NCBI RefSeq assembly: GCF_002419965.1
Contig: NZ_DIHC01000053.1
Span: forward strand, 1-64,000
DNA: 64,000 nt
Direction of reading: 5' to 3'
Source: Pseudomonas sp. UBA5706
GTDB lineage: Bacteria; Pseudomonadota; Gammaproteobacteria; Pseudomonadales; Pseudomonadaceae
Position 1 is the stretch's first letter; each line of letters begins with the position of its first letter. A program made the translations under genes and the position numbers. The notes beneath the pieces were generated by a model, which was given only the letters and a program-made list of their open reading frames with translations, was not told the DNA's origin and searched no databases. Positions 17,122 to 26,760 of the stretch are shown piece after piece.

Positions 17122-17760
17122 ATGAATGCAGCCAAACGTCTGGAAATCTTTCGCCGTCTTCACGAAGACAATCCCGACCCCAAAACCGAACTGGCGTACA
17201 CCAGTCCTTTCGAACTGCTGATCGCTGTGATCCTCTCAGCCCAGGCTACCGATGTCAGCGTCAACAAAGCGACAGCGCGGCTATACCCGGTGGCCAATAC
17301 GCCCCAGGCCATCTACGCATTGGGTGTAGAAGGGCTCTCGCAATACATCCGAACCATCGGCCTGTACAACAGCAAGGCCAAAAACGTGATCGAAACCTGC
17401 CGTATGTTGATTGAGCTGCATGGCGGCGAGGTGCCGCAGACTCGTGAGGCCCTCGAAGCCCTGCCAGGCGTAGGTCGCAAAACCGCGAATGTCGTGCTCA
17501 ACACCGCTTTTCGGCAACTGGCGATGGCGGTGGACACGCATATTTTCCGCGTCAGTAACCGAACGGGTATCGCTCCCGGCAAGAACGTGGTTGAAGTTGA
17601 AAACAAGCTTATGAAGTTTGTGCCCAAGGATTATCTGCTCGATGCCCACCACTGGCTAATCCTTCACGGCCGCTACGTATGCGTGGCGCGCAAACCTCGG
17701 TGCGGCAGTTGCAGGATCGAAGACCTGTGTGAATATCGGGACAAAACTTCAGACGATTGA
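17122..17760 (+). CDS. nth: Endonuclease III (DNA glycosylase/AP lyase)
   Basis: 212-residue base-excision repair glycosylase for oxidised pyrimidines. The helix-hairpin-helix LPGVGRKTANVV carries catalytic K120, and D138 follows in VDTHIFR. The 4Fe-4S loop has C187, C194, C197 and C203. Residue numbering coincides with E. coli Nth. The rsxB-nth order is conserved with organisms having the full rnf cluster. Confidence 0.98.
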   Translation: MNAAKRLEIFRRLHEDNPDPKTELAYTSPFELLIAVILSAQATDVSVNKATARLYPVANTPQAIYALGVEGLSQYIRTIGLYNSKAKNVIETCRMLIELHGGEVPQTREALEALPGVGRKTANVVLNTAFRQLAMAVDTHIFRVSNRTGIAPGKNVVEVENKLMKFVPKDYLLDAHHWLILHGRYVCVARKPRCGSCRIEDLCEYRDKTSDD

Positions 17761-17865
17761 GCGATAGGCCGTAGCGAGATCGATCGATTGAAAAAAACTT
17801 TTTTACCCCGTCCAGGTTTGTCGCTATAAGGTGCGCCGAGGGTAGCCCAAGCTGGAGTCAAGGTA

Positions 17866-18048
17866 ATGAGCACTGACAAAGAGCAATTGGACGTAGATGA
17901 CGACTTCGTCTCTGGAGACTCCGACGAAGCCGCGCAAGTGACCGTGGAAACTGCGAAGAGCAATCTCAGCAAGCGTCGCACCATCGACAACCTGCTGGAA
18001 GAGCGTCGTCTGCAAAAGCAGTTGGCAGACTACGACTTCGACCTCTGA
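17866..18048 (+). CDS. PA3496-family small acidic protein
   Basis: 60 residues, acidic N-terminal half (DKEQLDVDDDFVSGDSDEA) and basic C-terminal helix (KRRTIDNLLEERRLQKQL) ending YDFDL. This matches the PA3496 family of short proteins encoded beside nth in Pseudomonas. I recall an envelope-integrity annotation, but the role is not established. A GAG-containing leader and a TATAAG element at about 17825 could serve expression. A hairpin at 18063-18083 follows. Confidence 0.85.
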   Translation: MSTDKEQLDVDDDFVSGDSDEAAQVTVETAKSNLSKRRTIDNLLEERRLQKQLADYDFDL

Positions 18049-18062
18049 TCCGCTCCGTCAAA

Positions 18063-18083
18063 GCCTCTCTTTACTTGAGAGGC
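18063..18083. terminator. Hairpin between convergent small gene and response regulator
   Basis: GCCTCTC (18063-18069) pairs with GAGAGGC (18077-18083), followed by CTT. It can serve either strand, as the flanking genes converge here. Confidence 0.6.
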
Positions 18084-18166
18084 CTTAGCCTGTCGGCATG
18101 AATTCGAGTGAAACGACCTGCACTATTTCTAACAATGTGGATCTGCATTGGCGCATGCAGCTGCTT

Positions 18167-18793
18167 TCAAACCAATCCGTTACGTTGCGCAAGTTCTATG
18201 AGATCCACCAGCGAGTGAGCATTAAGCTTCAGCAGCAGGCGCGTTTTGTAGGTGCTTACCGTTTTATTGCTGAGAAACATTCCATCGGCAATTTCCTTGT
18301 TGGTCTTGCCCCGCGCCAGTTGCTGCAGCACCATCATCTCGCGTCCCGACAACCGGTCAACCATTTCCGCTTCACTGGCGTTGCCCAGGCTTGAACGGAC
18401 GGTATGCAGCGCCTGATTGGGAAAATAGCTGTAGCCCGACAACACCGCCTTGATGGCACTCAACAGCTCTGTGAGGTCCTGCTGCTTGCAGACATAACCT
18501 GCTGCACCGGCCTGCATGCAGCGCATCGAAAAATGCCCCGGCGCCTGGGATGTCAGGATCAGCACTTTGAACGGGAGCGTCATCGCCGTTAGCCGCGCAA
18601 TGACCTCCAGACCGTCCAGCTTGGGAATGCCGATGTCCAGGATGACTATATCCGGCAGGTGCTCGCGGGCCAGTTGCAGCGCATCCACCCCGTTATCCGT
18701 TTCCGCAATGACCTCGTAACCGTGCCGCTCCATCAGCATGCGTACGGCGAGCCGAATGACAGGGTGATCATCCACGATCAACACTTTATTCAT
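18167..18793 (-). CDS. Orphan LuxR-type (NarL/FixJ) response regulator
   Basis: 208 residues. Receiver domain (about 1-120) has the acidic pair D8/D9, phospho-acceptor D53 in VILDIGIP, and the conserved lysine in YVCKQQD. The C-terminal GerE/LuxR helix-turn-helix (about 145-205) includes LARGKTNKEIADGMFLSNKTVSTYKTRL. The type resembles BvgA/EvgA and RocA regulators that answer hybrid sensors. No sensor kinase is adjacent. It is preceded by an AT-rich kilobase on its upstream side, containing a direct repeat TTCACTTTC at 18948 and 18967. Confidence 0.92.
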   Translation of the reverse strand: MNKVLIVDDHPVIRLAVRMLMERHGYEVIAETDNGVDALQLAREHLPDIVILDIGIPKLDGLEVIARLTAMTLPFKVLILTSQAPGHFSMRCMQAGAAGYVCKQQDLTELLSAIKAVLSGYSYFPNQALHTVRSSLGNASEAEMVDRLSGREMMVLQQLARGKTNKEIADGMFLSNKTVSTYKTRLLLKLNAHSLVDLIELAQRNGLV

Positions 18794-19967
18794 GTGCAGT
18801 CCATTCTTTAGCTGTTCGAATTTTCAGAGCCCGCACAATAGCTTAGTCGTTTAGTGCTTTGCATGGCGCTCCTCCCCGCGGAATAGCAGGCAGAGACCTT
18901 TCCCACTCAAGCAACAGAAAGATCCTACAAAACCTGCCTTATCCACCTTCACTTTCAGGCGTGTCATTCACTTTCGGGGCAACGAAGATCTGGCTCGCCT
19001 GTCGAAAATGAGGATTTACCCTCCTTGAAGTTTCTGAAATCAATCATTACATCCTGATCTTGCGTCCAACGTTAAATACCTCGCCGGTTCGCTCCTAGCG
19101 CCACTCACTGAGCCAACGCCAGCCTGTTGGTACGCCTGAGTTTTGCTGGACGGGCGCTCACGGTCTTCGAATACACTGGATAACCATCCGTTAACCCGAT
19201 CTTTCAGCATCACGATAATAATGAGGCGTCGTCCTACATGAAGATGTCACCCTCAGAATAAGCCGATCTGTCAGACATGCCATACAACATCAATCATAAA
19301 ATATTGCAAATCACAACCCGCCCATCAAAAGGCAAAGGCGTCGTTGAAAAATACGCATTCAAAAAAAATATTTTCCATATATATATATTTCGAGAATTAT
19401 CTTACAAGACAATCGGACCTTTCTGAATCTCTGGGGCCTAGCGCTGGCTATCTGGCCCACGATAAGCCGCACAGATGCACTGCTCTGCGCACCTGACGAA
19501 AATGCAACTATCAAAAGACAAAATAAAAATACGCTTTTTATTAATACAATAAGTCAAAGCTCTTCCGACTTTCAGGTAATACCATCTTGACCTGCAAATC
19601 CAGCAAACTTCCTGTAAAGCAGAAAAATACTACATCACTAACAGACCATAAGCGCACCCATGTAAGACCTGAAAAAAACAACAACAGCAAATTCACAAAA
19701 TCTGAATTTTCACTTGCCAAACCTATTTTCAATCGTTACTTTTTTCTTCAACCAGCCACTCAATTGTGGCAACTATGAATCCCATACAACGTCTTCAATT
19801 AACTAATTGATACTTGTCACAATCGCTGTATCAATAGTGCCTGGACTTCCAGCACGTAGTCGGACTCGGCTGAAATGAACATATCTTTTCTGACGCACAA
19901 AGTTATGCGAACAAGGACGTCGCCCTCGGGCGGGTCATGTATATCAACACGTTCAAAGGAATTAGCC
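18794..19967. other. 1.17-kb AT-rich non-coding region
   Basis: No gene is supported. The stretch 19200-19870 is markedly richer in A+T than the rest of the window, with runs such as an A-tract at 19360 and TATATATATATA near 19377-19389. Short open frames on both strands (about 19541-19778) have no recognisable product or ribosome site. Seen elements: a direct repeat TTCACTTTC (18948-18956, 18967-18975; 19-base period) upstream of the response regulator, and an inverted repeat CAATTA-AC-TAATTG (19796-19809) upstream of the HTH-like gene. It could be a regulatory region or degraded acquired DNA. Confidence 0.6.
19796..19809. promoter_or_regulatory. Palindrome CAATTA-N2-TAATTG upstream of the HTH-like gene
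   Basis: A perfect six-base-arm inverted repeat about 160 bases upstream of the next gene's start. The size suits a dimeric regulator; which one is unknown. Confidence 0.35.
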
Positions 19968-20519
19968 ATGACTAAAAAAGCAGGAGTCTCAGCAACCGAT
20001 CATCCTCCCCTTCATTTAGCCGAAGCCATTGAGGAATATGTTGCGCAGGGCGGGGTTATCAACATCGTACCGGAGGGAGAGACGGGCGACAGCAGCCTGG
20101 AAGCGCAGGGAAAACCGCTGGACAGTGATGCAGACGCCTTGATGCACGCGAAACTCGAGCAGCTTAAGGGCCTGGTAGCCAAGGGCGCAGGCGTGTCAGC
20201 CCTTCAGTACTCGTTGCGAATGAACCGCAAGGAAATTAAACGTCTGGCAAACGAAAACGGACTGAAAATTCTCTACAGCCGACCGGTGAGAGGATCGCGA
20301 CTACCGCGCGGTCGTGACACGCCCATGATCGATGACACCGTAGCCGGGCATGCCATGCATTATTCAAGTCTCGGTTATACAGTGGCCGAAATCGCTCAGC
20401 TGTTGGATTTGAGTGTGCGAGAGGTCTGGAACATCGGTAAGGCATACCGCTTTGAGTTCAAGAACGAACCTATGGTCGACTCTTCTACTTATCCGTTTAC
20501 CGACGGGCCGGGTACATAA
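19968..20519 (+). CDS. Hypothetical protein with two HTH-like segments
   Basis: 183 residues, not assigned to a family. Start ATG at 19968 follows AAAGGA by about nine bases; a longer frame from 19875 is less likely. The N-terminal part contains AEAIEEYVAQGGVINIVPEG, a pattern I associate with short Pseudomonas proteins of unknown role. Two segments look like helix-turn-helix units: GVSALQYSLRMNRKEIKRLA (about 85-104) and YTVAEIAQLLDLSVREVWNI (about 142-161). The tail is acidic and polar. It is probably a DNA-binding protein and is flanked upstream by the AT-rich region. Confidence 0.65.
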   Translation: MTKKAGVSATDHPPLHLAEAIEEYVAQGGVINIVPEGETGDSSLEAQGKPLDSDADALMHAKLEQLKGLVAKGAGVSALQYSLRMNRKEIKRLANENGLKILYSRPVRGSRLPRGRDTPMIDDTVAGHAMHYSSLGYTVAEIAQLLDLSVREVWNIGKAYRFEFKNEPMVDSSTYPFTDGPGT

Positions 20520-20668
20520 ACATAGACCGGTCAACGCCTTGCGAAGCTAGCCATACCCAACGGTAGAACCGAGAGGAACCCTCTGCGAATGCAAAGAACC
20601 GTAGGATAAAGGCACTCACTCTGTATGGCTTCGAGCCCATCTGACTCAGAAGCGGAGAGTATAAGCAT

Positions 20669-20696
20669 TGGTGCAGCCCCCGACGGGACTGCACCA
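20669..20696 (-). terminator. Hairpin downstream of argG
   Basis: TGGTGCAG (20669-20676) pairs with CTGCACCA (20689-20696), with additional CCC/GGG pairing inside. It lies 35 bases past the argG stop on the minus strand; the T-tract is weak. A small GCGCA/TGCGC repeat (20699-20710) adjoins it. Confidence 0.65.
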
Positions 20697-20730
20697 GAGC
20701 GCATCTGCGCTTTGGGGTGTCTTACTGCGT

Positions 20731-21948
<1,218 letters not shown>

Positions 21949-22077
21949 GCCATCACTCCAACGCGTTGTACGGAAAACCGCCGATTCTACCGTTCAACCA
22001 CGTGAATTTACAGTGTCGCGACAGCTTCTGACGACGAAGCGACAGAAGCTGTCAAACATACGACCATTAAAGACTTT

Positions 22078-23073
22078 TCAGGAGGCCTTGGTCGCGGTCG
22101 CTGCAGCCGGTGCCGTGGGCACGGGCGCGGTGGCAGGTGCTGGAACCGGCGGGACTGGGGTTGGGGCTGGGGTGACAGCTGGAATTGGCGCCGCCGTGGG
22201 TGCTTCGGCTGGCCGTTGTTCGGCAACGCGGTCCAAATGGATATTCACCCGGCGGTTGCGCGCACGATTGGCGTTATTGGTGTTCGGCACCAGCGGATAC
22301 TGCTCGCCATGGAAGCGCACCGTAATCTGCTCCTCGGGCACGCCCTGGGCCTTGAGGTAATCCATGACGGCGAGCGCGCGCCGGCGCGACAGATCACGAT
22401 TGGTCAGGCGATTGCCGCTGTTATCGGAATGCCCATCCAATTCCACACGATTAACGCTAGGATCGGCCTTCATGTAAGCCAGTACGGTATCGAGGCGACG
22501 ACGGGCCTGTGCATCCAGATCGATGCCGCCGCCGGGAAAGCCGACGTCCGATTGGCGAACCTGCTCGAAATTCATGGGAAGCAGCTTGGCGGTGCACAGC
22601 TGAAAGTCGCCATACGCCTTGTTGAACTTGACCGGTAGCAAGCGCACTTCCATTGCCCCACCGCCGTCGCGCAACGCATGACGAATCACCGGGCTACGGC
22701 CTTCCATCAACCCGGCAATCAGGCGCCCAGCCTGAGCCTGGCTGGTATTGAAAGGAGTCTCGCCGTTGCCGACTCTCACAGCGCCCAGATTAAGGTCGCC
22801 CCTGCCTGGTTGCCACGGCGCTGCCGCTGCCAGCAGCGTCGCCGACCCCGAAGCGAGGCTGTAACCGCTGGCCTTTAATCGGAACGTCGCTTGCTCCCCT
22901 GCGCGACGCACGAATTCGCCCGCACCAAAATCCGTCACTGCCTGGCTAAGACGGCATTCGAACTGGTCGCCTTCTACCTTCCACTCGATGTTCTCCAGAC
23001 GCGTCTGGAATGTGAGAGCCATGGCCGGCAGGCTGGCAAACACGCTGAGCAGGGCTAGATATCGCTGGCGCAC
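22078..23073 (-). CDS. motY: Flagellar stator-associated protein MotY (OmpA family)
   Basis: 331 residues. The GTG at 23073 is chosen because GGAG lies six to nine bases upstream and the product then starts with a clean signal peptide (VRQRYLALLSVFASLPAMA). An N-terminal MotY-specific domain (about 20-150) is followed by an OmpA-like peptidoglycan-binding domain (about 160-285) with VELDGHSDNSG and NRARNRRVNI. It ends in a 45-residue Pro/Ala/Thr-rich tail. MotY forms the T-ring that helps assemble the sodium- or proton-driven stators. Its position between argG and pyrC matches P. aeruginosa. Confidence 0.92.
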   Translation of the reverse strand: MRQRYLALLSVFASLPAMALTFQTRLENIEWKVEGDQFECRLSQAVTDFGAGEFVRRAGEQATFRLKASGYSLASGSATLLAAAAPWQPGRGDLNLGAVRVGNGETPFNTSQAQAGRLIAGLMEGRSPVIRHALRDGGGAMEVRLLPVKFNKAYGDFQLCTAKLLPMNFEQVRQSDVGFPGGGIDLDAQARRRLDTVLAYMKADPSVNRVELDGHSDNSGNRLTNRDLSRRRALAVMDYLKAQGVPEEQITVRFHGEQYPLVPNTNNANRARNRRVNIHLDRVAEQRPAEAPTAAPIPAVTPAPTPVPPVPAPATAPVPTAPAAATATKAS

Positions 23074-23221
23074 GGGAGGCTCCACAAAAAAGTCATCGCA
23101 TAACAAATTTATTGCTTACACGTGTCTATCGGTTCCTTGCTGTAAAACTTGATACCGAGTGCCTGGATGAGTGTTTTCCGGTAGCATTCGCAACGAGTTT
23201 GCCCGCCTGGAAATCCCCCCA

Positions 23222-24268
23222 ATGTCCAACCGCCTGACCCTCTTGCGCCCCGACGACTGGCATATCCATCTTCGTGATGGTGCAGTTTTGCCCCATACCG
23301 TCGCTGATGTTGCGCGCACCTTCGGCCGCGCCATCATCATGCCCAACCTCGTGCCGCCGGTACGCAACGCCGACCAAGCCGATGCCTATCGTCAGCGCAT
23401 TCTCGCCGCCCGCCCACAAGGCAGCCGCTTCGAGCCGTTGATGGTGCTGTACCTCACCGACCTGACCCAGCCAGAAGAAATTCGCGCTGCCAAAGCCAGC
23501 GGCTTCGTGTACGCCGCCAAGCTGTACCCCGCCGGCGCCACGACGAACTCCGACTCAGGCGTGACCAGTGTCGATAAGATCTTTGCGGTGCTTGAAGCGA
23601 TGGCCGAGGTCGGCATGCCGCTATTGATCCACGGCGAAGTGACGCGCGGTGACATCGACGTGTTCGACCGCGAAAAAATCTTTATTGATGAACACATGCG
23701 CCGCGTGGTCGAGCGGTTCCCGACACTTAAAGTGGTGTTCGAACACATCACCACCGCCGATGCCGTGCAGTTCGTCAGCGAGGCGTCGGCCAACGTCGGA
23801 GCGACCATCACCGCGCATCATTTGTTGTACAACCGCAATCACATGCTGGTTGGCGGTATCCGTCCGCACTTTTATTGTCTGCCGATTCTCAAGCGCAACA
23901 CCCACCAGGTCGCGCTCCTCGACGCCGCGACCAGCGGCAGCAACAAGTTCTTCCTGGGCACCGACTCGGCGCCTCACGCGCAGCACGCCAAGGAAGCCGC
24001 GTGCGGTTGTGCAGGCTGCTACACCGCCTTCGCTGCAATCGAGTTGTACGCCGAGGCGTTCGAGCAGCGTGACGCGCTGGACAAACTGGAAGGTTTCGCC
24101 AGTCTCCACGGCCCGGCGTTCTACGGCTTGCCGCCCAACACCGATACCATCACCCTGGTTCTTGACGAATGGACCGCCCCTGCCAGCCTGCCCTTTGGCG
24201 AGCTGTCCGTAATCCCGCTGCGCGCCGGTGAGAAACTGCGCTGGCGCCTGCTGGAGGAACACGCGTGA
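23222..24268 (+). CDS. pyrC: Dihydroorotase
   Basis: 348-residue class II dihydroorotase, third step of pyrimidine synthesis. Zinc ligands H14 and H16 are in WHIHLRDG. The carboxylated lysine is in AAKLYPAG, with further ligands in LLIHGEV and FEHITT and the catalytic aspartate in LGTDSAPH. The ATG at 23222 gives the standard MSNRLTLLRPDDWH start; an upstream in-frame ATG at 23171 would add 17 residues without family support. Overlaps rnt by GTGA. Confidence 0.97.
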   Translation: MSNRLTLLRPDDWHIHLRDGAVLPHTVADVARTFGRAIIMPNLVPPVRNADQADAYRQRILAARPQGSRFEPLMVLYLTDLTQPEEIRAAKASGFVYAAKLYPAGATTNSDSGVTSVDKIFAVLEAMAEVGMPLLIHGEVTRGDIDVFDREKIFIDEHMRRVVERFPTLKVVFEHITTADAVQFVSEASANVGATITAHHLLYNRNHMLVGGIRPHFYCLPILKRNTHQVALLDAATSGSNKFFLGTDSAPHAQHAKEAACGCAGCYTAFAAIELYAEAFEQRDALDKLEGFASLHGPAFYGLPPNTDTITLVLDEWTAPASLPFGELSVIPLRAGEKLRWRLLEEHA

Positions 24269-24942
24269 GTGAAGACCATTACGACGACGAACAGGAAAAC
24301 GCTGGTGGCGGTACAGGCTCCAGGCACCCTATGGCGGCACGCTTTCGTGGCTACCTGCCCGTCGTTGTCGACGTTGAAACCGGTGGTTTCAACTCAGCCA
24401 CCGATGCGTTGCTGGAGATTGCCGCGACCACCATCGGCATGGACGAAAAAGGCTTCGTGTTCCCCGAACACACTTACTTCTTCCGTGTCGAGCCATTCGA
24501 AGGCGCCAACATCGAAGCGGCGGCACTGGAGTTCACCGGCATCAAGCTTGATCACCCGTTGCGCATGGCGGTGAGTGAAGAGACCGCGCTGACCGATATT
24601 TTCCGCGGCGTACGCAAGGCACTGAAGGCCAACGGTTGCAAGCGGGCGATCCTGGTCGGGCATAACGCCAGTTTCGACCTCGGCTTCCTTAACGCTGCCG
24701 TGGCGCGGTTGGACATGAAGCGTAACCCGTTTCACCCTTTTTCCAGTTTCGATACGGCTACCCTTGCCGGCCTGGCTTACGGTCAAACCGTGCTGGCCAA
24801 GGCCTGCCAGTCAGCGGACATCGATTTCGATGGCCGTGAAGCCCACTCGGCTCGCTACGATACCGAGAAGACAGCGGAGCTGTTCTGCGGGATCGTCAAT
24901 CGCTGGAAAGAAATGGGCGGCTGGCACGACTTCGACGATTGA
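24265..24942 (+). CDS. rnt: Ribonuclease T
   Basis: 225-residue DEDDh 3'-5' exoribonuclease trimming tRNA CCA ends and stable RNAs. Exo I has D36 and E38 in VDVETGG, Exo II is the GHNASFDLGFLN stretch, and Exo III is HSARYDTEKTAELF. Start is GTG overlapping the pyrC stop. An intrinsic terminator-like hairpin follows at 24964-24985. Confidence 0.97.
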   Translation: MSEDHYDDEQENAGGGTGSRHPMAARFRGYLPVVVDVETGGFNSATDALLEIAATTIGMDEKGFVFPEHTYFFRVEPFEGANIEAAALEFTGIKLDHPLRMAVSEETALTDIFRGVRKALKANGCKRAILVGHNASFDLGFLNAAVARLDMKRNPFHPFSSFDTATLAGLAYGQTVLAKACQSADIDFDGREAHSARYDTEKTAELFCGIVNRWKEMGGWHDFDD

Positions 24943-24963
24943 GGTAGCTCAGCTTCTGCAAGC

Positions 24964-24985
24964 ACCGGTCCTTGTGGCCGGTTTT
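24964..24985 (+). terminator. Terminator after rnt
   Basis: ACCGG (24964-24968) pairs with CCGGT (24978-24982), followed by TTT and a T-rich stretch. Confidence 0.65.
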
Positions 24986-25152
24986 GTTATTCCGCATTTT
25001 TGATAGCGCCCCATCCCTTGCCCACTCGCCTGTCGGCCGGCACGTCCCGGATTTCATCGTTGATGAACCCGACTTTACGCACCATGCGCCTTGCGCAACT
25101 CGCTTGTCTTCTGACCGCTCATCGGCCTTCAGCTGATGTCCAGGAAGTAGTT

Positions 25153-25181
25153 TTGACAAGCATTCTCATTAACATTAGTAT
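25153..25181 (+). promoter_or_regulatory. Promoter with overlapping Fur-box-like sequence, upstream of bfd
   Basis: TTGACA (25153-25158), 17-base spacer, TAGTAT (25176-25181). The spacer and -10 region, read on the minus strand as CTAATGTTAATGAGAATGC (25160-25178), resembles the 19-base Fur box GATAATGATAATCATTATC. Iron repression of bfd is known in P. aeruginosa. Confidence 0.7.
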
Positions 25182-25221
25182 CCGTCGCACATCAGCAAAT
25201 AACTCAGCGACGGTCATTTAT

Positions 25222-25440
25222 ATGTATGTCTGCCTTTGCCAAGGTGTTACCGACGGACAGATCCGCGAAGCCATCATGGAAGGATGCTGCAGCTATCGTG
25301 AAGTGCGCGAGACCCTGGGTGTCGCCAGTAAATGTGGAAAGTGTGCCTGCCTGGCAAAGGAAGTGGTACGCGAGACCCTGACCGAACTGCAAACATCGCA
25401 GGCCGCTCTGGCTTATCCCGCAGAATTTTCTGCCGCCTGA
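25222..25440 (+). CDS. bfd: Bacterioferritin-associated ferredoxin
   Basis: 72-residue 2Fe-2S protein with ligands C4, C6, C38 and C41 in the order CLC and CGKC. It binds bacterioferritin and reduces it to release stored iron. The ATG at 25222 gives MYVCLCQGVTD, the family start. Directly upstream of bfr with its own terminator, and behind a promoter with a Fur-like box. The C-terminal extension after residue 60 is short and Ala-rich. Confidence 0.96.
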   Translation: MYVCLCQGVTDGQIREAIMEGCCSYREVRETLGVASKCGKCACLAKEVVRETLTELQTSQAALAYPAEFSAA

Positions 25441-25457
25441 CTCATCTTATTTCAAGG

Positions 25458-25483
25458 AACCGGACCCAGTGTCCGGTTTTTTT
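25458..25483 (+). terminator. Rho-independent terminator, bfd
   Basis: AACCGGAC (25458-25465), loop CCAGT, GTCCGGTT (25471-25478), then T-run. Confidence 0.92.
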
Positions 25484-25641
25484 ATGCCTGTAATTCAAGC
25501 GCTTAGCGATAAGATGCGGAACACAAACATTCTTATTCCTATTTATTTTCACTTATTATTCAATAACTTAGGTTTGACAGGTGTTTATTGGAAGCTCAGA
25601 CTTGCGGCCTATATACAAACACCTTCGACAGGACCTCGATC

Positions 25642-26118
25642 ATGAAAGGCGACATTACAGTCATCCAGCATCTCAATAAGATCCTCGGAAACGAGCTGGT
25701 CGCGATCAATCAATATTTTCTGCATGCACGCATGTATGAGGATTGGGGGCTGAACAAGCTAGGCAAGCACGAGTACCACGAATCCATCGACGAGATGAAA
25801 CACGCTGACAAGTTGATCAAGCGCATCCTGTTTCTGGAAGGCCTGCCAAACCTGCAGGACCTGGGCAAGATCCTGATCGGCGAGCACACCAAGGAAATGC
25901 TGGAGTGTGACTTGAGAATCGAGCGCAAAGGTCATGGGGATTTGAAAGCCGCGATCGCTCACTGCGAGACCGTTGGTGATTTCGGTAGCCGCGAGATGCT
26001 GGAAGACATTCTCGAGTCCGAGGAGGAACACATTGACTGGCTGGAAACGCAGCTGGGCCTGATCGACAAGGTCGGCATCGAGAACTACCTGCAATCGCAA
26101 ATGGGTGAAGAAGACTGA
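25642..26118 (+). CDS. bfr: Bacterioferritin (haem-containing iron storage)
   Basis: 158-residue four-helix ferritin-like protein. Haem ligand M52 and ferroxidase residues E18, E51 and H54 are visible, with EEEH near the C-terminal half supplying the others. The ATG at 25642 gives MKGDITVIQHLNKIL, the family start. Stores iron as a 24-mer; works with Bfd encoded just upstream but separated by a terminator, so the two can be controlled oppositely. Corresponds to the BfrB gene of P. aeruginosa by position. Confidence 0.96.
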   Translation: MKGDITVIQHLNKILGNELVAINQYFLHARMYEDWGLNKLGKHEYHESIDEMKHADKLIKRILFLEGLPNLQDLGKILIGEHTKEMLECDLRIERKGHGDLKAAIAHCETVGDFGSREMLEDILESEEEHIDWLETQLGLIDKVGIENYLQSQMGEED

Positions 26119-26131
26119 TACCAGTCTGCCC

Positions 26132-26170
26132 AAAAAGCCCTGCCCGGCGCTGAGTCGGGCGGGGCTTTTT
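26132..26170 (+). terminator. Rho-independent terminator, bfr
   Basis: AAAAAGCCC stem pairs with GGGGCTTTTT, with an inner GCCCG/CGGGC stem. Usable from both strands. Confidence 0.92.
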
Positions 26171-26262
26171 GTCACGGATATATACGCCCAAACAGCGCCA
26201 CCCCGGCGAACGGATACCCTGAAAAACCCAGCGCCAACATTGTCCCTAAAAGCACAACCCAT

Positions 26263-26300
26263 AAAAAAGCCCCGAATCGTCGAAGAGATCGGGGCTTTTT
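26263..26300 (-). terminator. Rho-independent terminator, grxD
   Basis: AAAAAAGCCCCGA (26263-26275) pairs with TCGGGGCTTTTT (26289-26300). It lies 15 bases past the grxD stop and carries a T-tract on the minus strand. Confidence 0.9.
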
Positions 26301-26314
26301 CGTCAACGGCCAGC

Positions 26315-26644
26315 TTAGGCAGTCGCGTTCTTCTCGACCGCATCCTTGACCAGCTTTTGCAGCGAGCCATCAGTATGCATCTCGACAATAATGTCGCTAC
26401 CGCCCACCAGCTCACCAGCAACCCACAACTGCGGGAAGGTCGGCCAGTTTGCATACTTCGGCAGGTTCGCACGGATTTCGGGGTTTTGCAGAATATCGAC
26501 GTACGCGAACTTTTCGCCACACGCCATCAATGCCTGGGACGCCTTGGCCGAGAAACCGCACTGCGGGGCATTTGGCGCGCCCTTCATGTAAAGCAGAACG
26601 GTGTTTTTGGCAATCTGGTCTTTGATCGTTTCGATGATATCCAT
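26315..26644 (-). CDS. grxD: Monothiol glutaredoxin Grx4
   Basis: 109 residues with the CGFS active site (C29-S32) and the WPTFPQLWVAGELVGGSDI glutathione-binding stretch. Such proteins bind and transfer 2Fe-2S clusters, often with BolA partners. The ATG at 26644 gives MDIIETIKDQIA; upstream in-frame codons lack support. It sits beside the iron-storage genes, consistent with a role in iron and Fe-S homeostasis. Confidence 0.96.
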   Translation of the reverse strand: MDIIETIKDQIAKNTVLLYMKGAPNAPQCGFSAKASQALMACGEKFAYVDILQNPEIRANLPKYANWPTFPQLWVAGELVGGSDIIVEMHTDGSLQKLVKDAVEKNATA

Positions 26645-26760
26645 GGAGCACCTCGGCTTAACTTTACGACTGTATGAGTCGACACGGTGGCGCATTCTAA
26701 CCGATTCCCTAGCGTAACGCTCGGTCTTGGCTTTGATCGCCCCCATAAACAGGAGGATCG

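Noticed and set aside
19360..19400. Origin-like AT-rich tract
   Set aside because: No DnaA boxes, iterons or replication genes accompany it.
19541..19778. Two 63-codon frames on opposite strands in the AT-rich region
   Set aside because: Overlapping, AT-driven, no ribosome sites and no recognisable product.
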